Assembly (NCBI RefSeq): GCF_036013975.1
Contig: NZ_CP107904.1
Location: forward strand, 310,001-374,000
Source of the DNA: Kitasatospora sp. NBC_00458
GTDB lineage: Bacteria; Actinomycetota; Actinomycetes; Streptomycetales; Streptomycetaceae
Reading direction: 5' to 3'
DNA length: 64,000 bases
Positions 31,057 through 39,200 of the stretch are shown piece after piece. The notes below the pieces were generated by a model, which searched no databases, was not told the DNA's origin, and saw nothing but the letters and a program-made list of their open reading frames with translations. Position 1 is the first letter of the stretch. Every line of letters begins with the position of its first letter. A program made the position numbers and the translations under genes.

Positions 31057-31667
31057 CGGGCGGACTCTCCTTCGGTGGGCGCGGGGCGGGTTTCGGTCGC
31101 GGGTTCGGGCAGTGCGTCCTGGAGGAGGCGGCGGGTGCGCTCCAGCCAGTCGAGCCAGGCGTCGACGGCGGACGCCCCGTACTGGTGGGTGAGTTCGCGG
31201 AGCAGGCGGACCCGGTGGGCGTCCGCCTCCGGCACGTCGTCCGCGAAGGCGACGGACCGGTCGCGCCCGCGCATGGTCGCCACCTGGCGGCGGCGGTAGG
31301 CGAGTTCGGTGTCGATCAGCCCGATCAGGCGGTCCGGGGCGACCAGGCCGGTGAAGTAGAACCGGGCCATGAAGTCCGGGTCCTGGAAGCGGCTGGTCGG
31401 CTGGTACGGGGAGCGGGCCTCGGTGACCAGTTCGGCGCGGCCGGCCTCGGTCAGCCGGTACACCTTGGCGTCCGGGCGGCCGTCCCGGGGGTCGGTCTCG
31501 AAGGAGACCCAGCCCTGGTCGGCCATCCGGTTGAGCAGCCGGTAGATCTGGCTCTGGTGGGCGTTCGAGCGGACGAACTGCCCCTCCCCCGCCAGCCACT
31601 GCTTGAGGTCCCAGCCGCTGCGGGGGTGGATGGCCAGCAGGCCGAGCAGGACGTGGTCGAACTTCAC
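31053..31667 (-). CDS. PadR-family transcriptional regulator
   Basis: The product is 204 aa. The winged helix is KFDHVLLGLLAIHPRSGWDLKQWLAGEGQFVRSNAHQSQIYRLLNRMADQGWVSFETDPRDGRPDAKVYRLTEAGRAEL, a textbook PadR N-terminus. The C-terminal half is helical, with the usual dimerisation segment (ELAYRRRQVATMRGR). GTG 31667 is chosen as the family-typical start; GAGGAG lies about 14 nt upstream. It is the first gene of the PadR-sulfatase operon and faces the formylglycine enzyme, so it probably represses both directions through the palindromes at 31802-31825. Confidence 0.9.
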   Translation of the reverse strand: MKFDHVLLGLLAIHPRSGWDLKQWLAGEGQFVRSNAHQSQIYRLLNRMADQGWVSFETDPRDGRPDAKVYRLTEAGRAELVTEARSPYQPTSRFQDPDFMARFYFTGLVAPDRLIGLIDTELAYRRRQVATMRGRDRSVAFADDVPEADAHRVRLLRELTHQYGASAVDAWLDWLERTRRLLQDALPEPATETRPAPTEGESAR

Positions 31668-31801
31668 CGGTGGTTCTTCTCCTCTTCCGTGGCGGCCGTG
31701 GCGGCCGTGACGGCCCGCGGAGCCCGTGACGACCGCGGGGCCCGCTCTCCGCCGGTCGGCGGGCCGCCGGGTCCGCGGGTCCCCCGGTCTCTCCAGGTTC
31801 G

Positions 31802-31838
31802 CTAGGTGCATTCTCACCTAGGTGAAAAGTGCTATAGC
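31802..31838 (+). promoter_or_regulatory. Operator and promoter of the formylglycine enzyme gene
   Basis: CTAGGTG-N6-CACCTAG (31802-31821) overlaps a perfect palindrome TCACCTAGGTGA (31814-31825). A -10 box TATAGC (31833-31838) follows, 8 bp before the ATG at 31847, so the operator covers the -35 region and the transcript is almost leaderless. Likely PadR target. Confidence 0.65.
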
Positions 31839-31846
31839 TTGGCCCC

Positions 31847-32809
31847 ATGAGTCAACCCCCCGCCGGACGCGCCTGCTGCCTGCCGTCGGCCCGGGGCGCC
31901 GACGCGCCCGCCCTCCCGCTCCCCGCCGCGCCGTCCACCGCGCGGCCCGCACACCCCGAATCATCCCTTCCCGGAGGCGTGTTCGCGATGGGGGACGCCC
32001 ACGGCGAGGGCTACCCCGCCGACGGCGAGACGCCGGTGCACGAGGTGGAACTGTCACCGTTCACCATCGACTCCGAGCCCGTCACCACCGCCCGGTTCGC
32101 CGCCTTCGCCGAGGCCACCGGCTACCGCACCGACGCCGAGCGGGCCGGATCCTCCGCCGTCTTCCACCTGTTCGCCCTCGCCGATCCCGCCGACGTGCTC
32201 GGCCGCTCCCCCGCCGCGCCCTGGTGGCTGGAGGTCCGCGGCGCCGACTGGCGCCACCCGTACGGCCCGCTCGGGGACGCCGCCGACCTGCTCGACCACC
32301 CCGTGGTGCACGTCAGCCACCGCGACGCGCTCGCCTACTGCCGCTGGGCCGGCCGCCGACTGCCCACCGAGGCCGAGTGGGAGTACGCCGCCCGCGGCCC
32401 GCTGGCCGGCCGCCGCTACCCGTGGGGCGACGAGCTGCGACCCGGCGGCGAGCACCACTGCCGGATCTGGCAGGGCCGGTTCCCCGACCTGCCGACCGGC
32501 GAGGACGGCTGGTACGCGACCGCGCCGGTCGGCAGCTACCCGCCCAACGGCTTCGGCCTGTCCGACGCGGCCGGCAACGTCTGGGAGTGGTGCGCCGACC
32601 GCTTCGACCCCGGCTGGTACGCGCGCTCGCCGCGCCGCGACCCGCGCGGGCCGGAGTCCTGCCCGGACGGCACCGGGCGCCGGGTGCTGCGCGGCGGCTC
32701 CTACCTGTGCCACGACTCGTACTGCAACCGCTACCGGGTCGCCGCGCGCACCGGCAACACCCCGGAGTCGACCAGCGGCAACTGCGGCTTCCGGACGGTG
32801 GCCTGCTGA
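31847..32809 (+). CDS. Formylglycine-generating enzyme (sulfatase-activating)
   Basis: The product is 320 aa. It oxidises the Cys of C-x-P-x-R in sulfatases to C-alpha-formylglycine using copper and oxygen. Visible features are PGGVFAMGDAHGEGYPADGETPVHEV (the family start), YCRWAGRRLPTEAEWEYAARGPL, AGNVWEWCADRF and the catalytic pair in GGSYLCHDSYCNRYRV, matching the two active-site Cys of the S. coelicolor enzyme, then RTGNTPESTSGNCGFR. It is divergent from the PadR-sulfatase pair and is the natural maturation partner of that sulfatase. Confidence 0.96.
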   Translation: MSQPPAGRACCLPSARGADAPALPLPAAPSTARPAHPESSLPGGVFAMGDAHGEGYPADGETPVHEVELSPFTIDSEPVTTARFAAFAEATGYRTDAERAGSSAVFHLFALADPADVLGRSPAAPWWLEVRGADWRHPYGPLGDAADLLDHPVVHVSHRDALAYCRWAGRRLPTEAEWEYAARGPLAGRRYPWGDELRPGGEHHCRIWQGRFPDLPTGEDGWYATAPVGSYPPNGFGLSDAAGNVWEWCADRFDPGWYARSPRRDPRGPESCPDGTGRRVLRGGSYLCHDSYCNRYRVAARTGNTPESTSGNCGFRTVAC

Positions 32810-32823
32810 ACGTCCGGCGGGGC

Positions 32824-32852
32824 GCGCGCACCGGTCGTGCGCGCCCCGCTTC
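32824..32852 (+). terminator. Terminator hairpin after the formylglycine enzyme
   Basis: An 8-bp GCGCGCAC/GTGCGCGC stem with a 5-nt loop is followed by CCCCGCTTCTT, a weak T-rich tail. Confidence 0.5.
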
Positions 32853-32929
32853 TTGGACGGTTCGTCAGGATCGGTGCTGGGGGGCCGGAATTCGCGCTAC
32901 CGTGGTGCCCGCGCCAAGGAGGAACGCAT

Positions 32930-33094
32930 ATGCCCGAGGTTCAGTCCTGCTCCGGGTGCGGCGGTTCCGGGGGGACCGAGAAGACCGAGGCCACGGTCGA
33001 GCTCGATGAGGAAGGGAGCATGGTGCCGAGGATCCACACCTTCTGGTCGCCATGCAGTCGGTGCCACGGTTCCGGGACGGTGATCGTCGGATGA
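32930..33094 (+). CDS. Tiny DnaJ-type zinc-finger protein
   Basis: The product is 54 aa. It carries two C-x2-C-x-G-x-G elements, CSGCGGSG and CSRCHGSG, which together would make one DnaJ-like zinc site. A near-perfect ribosome site AAGGAGG is 7 nt before the ATG, so the gene is real in spite of its size. It shares an ATGA overlap with the next gene. Confidence 0.85.
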   Translation: MPEVQSCSGCGGSGGTEKTEATVELDEEGSMVPRIHTFWSPCSRCHGSGTVIVG

Positions 33095-33393
33095 GGCTGG
33101 TCTTCGAATGCGTCGAGTGCGGCAGCCACTACCTGCCGCCCGAGGGGATGGACTACCCGGACGGGCCCGCCTCGCCGCTGTGGTGCACACGGTGCCAGGC
33201 GGCGAAGCGGGCGGCGGGCGTCCGGGAGGACCCGCTGATGGCGCGGATCGCGCTGGCGGCGGCACGGGCCGCGCGCGCCGGCGCCGCGCCGGAGGAACCG
33301 GCCGGCGGGCGCCCGGACGTCAGGCCCTCGCGGCCGCCGCTGTCCCGGCGGGCGCGCTCCGGGCCGGGCGGGGTGCGCGGCAAGCTCGCGTAG
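33091..33393 (+). CDS. Small zinc-ribbon protein
   Basis: The product is 100 aa. FECVECGSHY and LWCTRCQAAK give two CxxC pairs for one zinc ribbon in the first 45 residues; the rest is Ala/Arg/Pro-rich and probably disordered. The ATG overlaps the stop of the 54-aa gene (33091-33094), so they are made together. No known function; two zinc proteins this small side by side may act as adaptors. Confidence 0.8.
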   Translation: MRLVFECVECGSHYLPPEGMDYPDGPASPLWCTRCQAAKRAAGVREDPLMARIALAAARAARAGAAPEEPAGGRPDVRPSRPPLSRRARSGPGGVRGKLA

Positions 33394-33471
33394 CCGGGCC
33401 CGCCCCGCGGCGGACCGCGCCCTGACGGAGCGTCCTGACGGAACGCCCCGGCGGACCGGACGCCGTCCCGG

Positions 33472-34470
33472 TCAGGCCGTGTCGGGAGCAGCGGGAGCAC
33501 CGGTGTCGGGAGCAGCGGCGGCGGGAACGGCGGCGTCCGGAGCAGCGGCGTCCGGGTCGGTTTCGGCCAGGAAGCGTGCGATCAGGTCGGCGACGGCCTC
33601 CGGGGCGTCCTCCGTGCTGTAGTGGCCGACCCCCGGCAGTTCGGCGACCCGACCGTCCGGGAAGGCCGCGCGGAACAGCGGGAGGAAGTACCGGGCGTTC
33701 AGCGTCCGGTCGGCGGTGCCCCAGACCGCCAGCGCGGGGACGGCGGCCAGCGCGGCGCGGGCCTCGTCCGACGGCGTCTCGAAGCGGTGTGCGCCGGTCG
33801 CGAACCCCTTCGCCCAGCCGATCGCGCCGCGGCTCTGCTCCGGCGTCGGGAACGGCGAGGCGTACGCGCGGACCCAGGTGTCGGTGACCACGGCGGGGTT
33901 CTCGAAGCCGTTGAGCCGCAGGGTGGCGAGGACGCCGCGGCCGAGGTCCCCGAGGACGGTGTCGAGGGTGCCGTCGGCGTGGGCGCGGGCGATCCAGGTG
34001 AACCACGGGGAGTCGGCGGCGTTGGCGGCCAGCACCCGGGCGAGGTCGGGCTGGCCGAACGGAGTGGGGCCGTTGACGCTGACGACCCGGGCGATCAGGT
34101 CGGGGCGCCGGGCCGCCAGGCCCATGCCGACCGGGCCGCCGAAGTCGTGCACGACCAGGGTGATCCCGGTCAGGCCGAGGTCGAGGACGAGGGCCTCGAC
34201 GTTGTCGACGTGGTCCTGCAGCCAGTACGTGCGGTCGGCCGGGGTCTCGCTCCTGCCGAAGCCCATGTGGTCGGGGACGACGACCCGGTGGGTGGGTGCG
34301 AGGCGGCGGACGAGGTCGCGGAAGAGGTAGCCCCAGGTCGGTTCGCCGTGCAGGCAGAGGACGACCGGACCGGTGCCCTCGTCGACGTGGTGCATCCGGA
34401 AGCCGGGGGCACTGCTGAAGTGCGGACGGTACGGGAAGGTGCCGTCGAAGGTCTCGTGGGCGGCGGTCAT
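33472..34470 (-). CDS. Alpha/beta hydrolase, haloalkane-dehalogenase-like
   Basis: The product is 332 aa. CLHGEPTWGYLFRDLV is the oxyanion-hole phrase of the haloalkane dehalogenase group, LVVHDFGGPVGMG holds an Asp at the nucleophile position (esterases have Ser), and GVGHYSTEDAPE supplies the catalytic His. An Asp nucleophile fits dehalogenase or epoxide hydrolase chemistry. The helical cap lies in about residues 140-230. The last 30 residues are Ala/Pro/Asp repeats. ATG 34470 has GAGG upstream. Substrate unknown; secondary-metabolite-type genes start 425 bp away on the other strand. Confidence 0.88.
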   Translation of the reverse strand: MTAAHETFDGTFPYRPHFSSAPGFRMHHVDEGTGPVVLCLHGEPTWGYLFRDLVRRLAPTHRVVVPDHMGFGRSETPADRTYWLQDHVDNVEALVLDLGLTGITLVVHDFGGPVGMGLAARRPDLIARVVSVNGPTPFGQPDLARVLAANAADSPWFTWIARAHADGTLDTVLGDLGRGVLATLRLNGFENPAVVTDTWVRAYASPFPTPEQSRGAIGWAKGFATGAHRFETPSDEARAALAAVPALAVWGTADRTLNARYFLPLFRAAFPDGRVAELPGVGHYSTEDAPEAVADLIARFLAETDPDAAAPDAAVPAAAAPDTGAPAAPDTA

Positions 34471-34529
34471 GGCGGGCCTCTCGGGATCGGGCGCACATAG
34501 TGGTAGCAAAGTAAAACCACGTGCAGCCG

Positions 34530-34558
34530 AGCCTAGGTGCATCGGTTTTTACGTGCAA
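34530..34558 (-). promoter_or_regulatory. Promoter of the dehalogenase-like gene
   Basis: On the minus strand TTGCAC is followed by 17 bp and TAGGCT, about 60 bp upstream of the ATG. ACGTGCA is repeated on both sides (near 34519-34525 and 34551-34557), possibly an operator. Confidence 0.5.
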
Positions 34559-34895
34559 CCACGAAGGCGGGGGCGGGGAGACCGGCGGGGCGCACGCGCC
34601 CGGTGGTGCCCGAGTCGACGGGTGGCCGATGCGGCACGGCACGGTGGCGCGAAGATGGCCGCGAGCTTTCGCGGTCTTGTGGCGGACATGTCGCGCGAGC
34701 CATACTCCCAACACGGACCACATTGCGTGATCGACTCATGCCTCTTCGTGGCGACCATCGTCGGTTGTGGCGGCCCTGGACGGGCTCACCGCCGCCTGAA
34801 GTCTGGATGATCCGTGAATCCCCTTGAACCCTTTGCCGAACGATCCGTCGTGCCCGGCCGTGCACCCCGTCGACCGAAGGAGGTGGGTCGGTTCG
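34559..34895. other. Less GC-rich intergenic region with a candidate plus-strand promoter
   Basis: No gene is supported. TTGTGG (34677-34682) and CATACT (34701-34706), 18 bp apart, could start the natural-product operon and would leave a leader of about 180 nt. The stretch looks poorer in GC than its neighbours, as expected for regulatory DNA. Confidence 0.4.
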
Positions 34896-35693
34896 GTGCC
34901 GCGATCTCCCGGAGGGCTTGAGACCCTCGACCCCACGCGACAACGGCAGTTCTCGGAATCCGGCTACCTGGTCCTCCCCGGCTTCCTGCCGGAACCCCTC
35001 CGGGCGAGACTCGTGCCCGAGGTGGACCACTGGGTGGACGAGGGCCTGCGCGCCCGTTCCATCGCCGCGTGCGCCGCCCCGGAGGCCGGCGGTCCGCCCC
35101 CGGTCCTGGAGCTGGAGCTGGCGGCCCACGGCGAACTCCTCACCCACCCACCGCTCCTGCGGACCCTCACGCAGCTCATGGGGCCGTCGTTCGTCTTCCA
35201 CCACCTGCACAGCGACCGCCACGCCCCCGGCATCGCGGGCAAACCGTGGCACCACGACTGCGAGCCCAACGACCGGGGCGACCCGGCCCTGCGGATGATC
35301 CACGCGCTGCACTACCTCGGCGGCCTCGACGAGAAGGTCGGGAGCCTCGCGATCCTGCCCGGCTCCCACCGCCGCTCCGCCGACAAGACCGCGCTCGCCC
35401 ACCTCGGCACCGGCGAAGTGCCCGGTGAGACGGTCATCGACCGGCTGCCGGCCGGTTCGACCGTGCTCCTCGACTCCGCCCTCTTCCACACCCGCAGACC
35501 GGCCCCCGACGGCCCCGGCGGTCCCCGGTACTTCATCGACGCGTCCTACTGCCAGACGGGTGCACGGTGGCGTCCGGTGAAGCCCTACTGGAGACACATG
35601 CTGGCCAGGGCCCGCGAACTGGGCCTCTCCGACAGCCGGTGGCCGGAGCTGTTCGCGGAACGGCACTTCACCGAGTACACCGGAACCGTCTGA
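34896..35693 (+). CDS. PhyH-type Fe(II)/2-oxoglutarate dioxygenase
   Basis: The product is 265 aa. It belongs to the phytanoyl-CoA dioxygenase fold: FSESGYLVLPGFLPEPL at the start, metal ligands in KPWHHDCEPND (H-x-D) and LLDSALFHTRRP (distal His), and a 2-oxoglutarate Arg in the TRRP or following segment. Such enzymes hydroxylate amino acids or tethered intermediates. GTG 34896 is taken because AAGGAGGT lies 11 nt upstream; a TTG at 34824 is possible. It is the first gene of the NRPS cluster, 11 bp before the next gene. Confidence 0.85.
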   Translation: MPRSPGGLETLDPTRQRQFSESGYLVLPGFLPEPLRARLVPEVDHWVDEGLRARSIAACAAPEAGGPPPVLELELAAHGELLTHPPLLRTLTQLMGPSFVFHHLHSDRHAPGIAGKPWHHDCEPNDRGDPALRMIHALHYLGGLDEKVGSLAILPGSHRRSADKTALAHLGTGEVPGETVIDRLPAGSTVLLDSALFHTRRPAPDGPGGPRYFIDASYCQTGARWRPVKPYWRHMLARARELGLSDSRWPELFAERHFTEYTGTV

Positions 35694-35704
35694 GGAGAAC
35701 CGCC

Positions 35705-36292
35705 GTGGAGATCGTCACCGCCGTCGCCTTCGCCGAGGTCGTCGACGCCTACCGGCGCGACCACCCGGCGGAACGCACCCACGAGGCGAACAGCAACCAG
35801 GCCGGGGAGGAGAACCTCGACCGGGCCGACCGGACCGCCGACGACTGGCGGCGGGTGCGGCTCTCCCGGGCGGACGTCCTCGGCGTGGTCCTGCCCTGGC
35901 ACCTCAGCGAGGGCGGTGCGATCGAACTCGTCCCCCGGAGCGGACTGACGGTGGAGGAGGCGGTCGAGCGCGTCCGCGCGGGCGGGGCCGCGTGGGCGAA
36001 CGCGAACCCCGTCTGCGCGGCGAAGCTCAGACTCCTGAGATGGGCACCGTTCACACCCGTCTACCTCAGCACCGATCCGGTCGACCACTCCGACTACACG
36101 GACCTCCGAGTCCGGGAGGGACTGATCCACCTGGACGGCCTGCACCGCATGATCGCCTGGGAACTGGCCGGACGGCTCCCCGCCCGGGCCCGGCTCGACG
36201 GGTACCTCGCGGGCGATCCACGGGCCGCCCACACCGCCCGGGTGGACGCACGGCCCACCCGGGCGGCACGGAAGGGGGACGAGCGGGCGTGA
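35705..36292 (+). CDS. Unknown protein of the NRPS cluster, ParB-like signature
   Basis: The product is 195 aa. GTG 35705 follows GAGGAG. I do not recognise a function. The C-terminal half has LIHLDGLHRMIAWELAGRL, close to the D-G-x-H-R signature of ParB-like nuclease/CTPase folds, and the middle has LPWHLSEGGAIELVPRSGLTVEEAVERV. I recall similar Streptomyces proteins being filed under a DUF, perhaps DUF6309, but cannot confirm. Its stop overlaps the NRPS start in a GTGA junction, so it is produced in step with the NRPS and may be a chaperone or tailoring enzyme. Confidence 0.7.
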   Translation: MEIVTAVAFAEVVDAYRRDHPAERTHEANSNQAGEENLDRADRTADDWRRVRLSRADVLGVVLPWHLSEGGAIELVPRSGLTVEEAVERVRAGGAAWANANPVCAAKLRLLRWAPFTPVYLSTDPVDHSDYTDLRVREGLIHLDGLHRMIAWELAGRLPARARLDGYLAGDPRAAHTARVDARPTRAARKGDERA

Positions 36293-39200
36293 CCTCCGCG
36301 ACACGGCACGTCGGATCGACGCGGTCCACCGGGACCCTGCCCGGGCTGCTGTCGCGCATCGCCCGCCTCCACCCGCACCGGCCCGCCCTGGCGGACGGCG
36401 TCCGCGCGTTCGACTACCGGACGCTCGACGCCGTGACGGACCGGATCGCGGCCCGTCTGGGCCGGGCCGGAGTCGGCCGCGGCGACCGGGTGGCCCTGAT
36501 CGGCCCCAGGGACGCCCGGATGCTCGCGCTGCTGCACGGCGTCCTGCGCTCGGGAGCCGCCGCGGTGATGGCCGACCCCCAGTGGTCCGCGCCCGACCTG
36601 CGCCGACGCCTCGACTCCGTCCGGGTCCGCCGGGCACTCACCACGGAGGCCCCGGTCCGCGGCCCGGGCGGCTGTCCCACCGAGTCGGTGGACGTCGACG
36701 CGCTGGCCGCCCACGGCCACCGGCCGCAGCGCACGGACCGTCCGCACCGCACGGACCGGCCGCACCGCACGGGCACCGTCGGCGCGAGCGGGGACCTGGC
36801 CTACCTCTCCTTCACCTCGGGTTCGAGCGGCGAGCCCAAGGCCGTGGCCGTCACCCACGCCAACGGCGTCCACTACGCCCGGGCACTGGCGGACCGGCTG
36901 CGGTTCACCGAGGCCGACGCCCCGCGGATCGCGCACGTCACCACGCTCGCCGCCGACCTCGGCCACACCGCCTGGCTGCTCGCGCTCGCGACCGGAGGAT
37001 CGGTCCAGGTCGTGCCGGACGACGAGTCACGCGACCCGGACGCCTTCTGGGCGACCCTGAGCGGCGCCGGGGTGTCGGTGCTGAAGACGACGCCCTCCCA
37101 CCTCACCGCGCTCCTGGAGGCCCGGGCGGTCACCGGCCGGCCGGCCGTACCCGCGCTGCACACCGTGCTCCTGGGCGGGGAGGCGCTGCCGCGCGCGCTC
37201 GCCGCCGACCTGCTCGACACGGGCGTCGCCGCCCGCGTGGTCAACCACTACGGCCCGACGGAGACCACCGTCGGCGCCACCTGCTTCCTCGCCACGACGA
37301 CCGACCAACTGCCCCCGGACGAAGCCGCCGTCCCGATCGGCACGGCGATCGGCGAGGTGGTGCTCACGGTGGTCGACGGCGACGGGCGTCCGGCGGCCGA
37401 CGGCGCCGTCGGGGAACTGCTGATCGGCGGCAAGGGGGTCACCGCCGGATACTTCGGCAGGCCCGCCGAGACCGCGCGCGGCTTCGCCCGGCACGACGGC
37501 CGGCTGATGTACCGGACGGGCGACCTGTGCCGGCGGCGACCGGACGGGAACCTCGTCTTCCTCGGCCGGTCGGACCGCCAGGTCAAGATCAGGGGATTCC
37601 GGGTCGACCTCGCGGAGGTCGAACGGGCCGTCGAGGGGTTCCCGGGGGTCCGCCGCTCGTCGGTCCTCGTCCGCGACACCGCCGTGGGCGGCCAGCTGCT
37701 CGCCGCGATCACCCTGGCCGACGGCGCCGCCCCGCACGGCGTGGCCGACCGGCTCGGCGCCCACCTGCGCGACCGGCTGCCCGGGTACTCCGTCCCGCAG
37801 CCGATCCTGGTGCTGCCGGACTTCCCCGTCGGCCCCAACGGGAAGCTCGACCGGGAGCGGCTCGGCGCCCTGGTGACCGAGGCCGTCGAGGCACGGGCCG
37901 CCGGCCCGCGAGCCCCGGCCGACGCGCGGCCCGGCGCCGTCGACGGCCGGCTCGGCGCGGTCGACGGCCGGCTCGGCGCGGTCGACGGGCGGCTCGGCGC
38001 GGTGACCCGGTCGATCACCGACTTCTGGGCGAGTGCGCTGGGCCTGCCCCTCGTCGGGCCGCACGCCGACGTGCTGAGCCTCGGCGGCGACTCGATCCTC
38101 GCCATGCGTACCATCGCGCTCCTGCGCAGGTCGGGCCTGTACGTCAGGCCCGACGAGTTCTACCGCCACCCCACCGCCACCGGGCTGGCCTCGGCCGCCA
38201 CCCCCGCGCGCGCCGCCGCGACGGCCCCCGCCGCCGGCCCCGGCCGGGGCGACGACAGGGCGCTGCCGCTCGCGCCGGCCCAGCGGTGGCTGTTCCGGCA
38301 GCCCGTCGAGGACCCGCGCCACTGGAACCAGTCCGTCCTCCTGCGGTGCCGGGCGACGGTCGACCCGCCGACCCTGTCGGCCGCCGTCGCGGCCGTCCTG
38401 GCACGGCACCCGGCGCTGCGCCGGCCCGTCTCCCCGGACGGCTACGGCGACGCCCGGCCGGTGCCCGACCTCGACCCGGTGTCGTTCTCGCGGCTGCCCG
38501 GACCGGCCGGCCCCGTCGCACGGACCGTGACCGAGGTCTGCACCGAGCTCCAGCGCAGCCTGGACCCGGCCGCCGGGCGGCTGGTCCGCTTCCACCTGTT
38601 CTGCGGTCCGCCCGGCACCGACGACCGGTTGGCCCTGATCGCCCACCACCTGGTCGTCGACGGCCTCTCCTGGCGCGTCCTGCTGGACGACCTCGCCCAC
38701 ACCTACCGGGCGGTGCTCGACAACAAGCCGGCCGACCTCCCGCCGACCGCGGACTTCTACCAGTGGGCGGCGACGGCGCCACCGGCTCCCGCGCCCGAGC
38801 CCGCCACCGGGCACGCCGCGGATCCCGCCACCGGGGCCGCCTCGACGGCCGTGGCCGCAGCCGTGCCCCGGCCGCGGGCGGAGGCAGCGGCGACGGCCCG
38901 GACGGACGCAGGGACGGACGCAGGCGCGGCGGCGGGCCCGGACGCGCGCACCAAGGCCACCGGACGGACCCCCGCACCGGACCCGGCCGCCATCAGCTGG
39001 ACGCTCGACGAGAGCGGCACCGCGGCGCTCATCGGCCGCCACGGCGCCGGTCCGGGCCTCGAAGCCTTCCTGCTGTCGGCGTTCGCCGACGCCGTGTCCG
39101 GCTGGACCGGCCGCCCCCGGCTCGCGGTCGAAGTCGAGACCCACGGCCGCGACGGCACCGCCGACACCGGTGAACACCTCGACACCGTCGGCTGGTTCAC

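Noticed and set aside
34533-34895. Several small frames in the dehalogenase-PhyH gap
   Set aside because: No codon bias, no ribosome sites, and overlapping promoter-like DNA.
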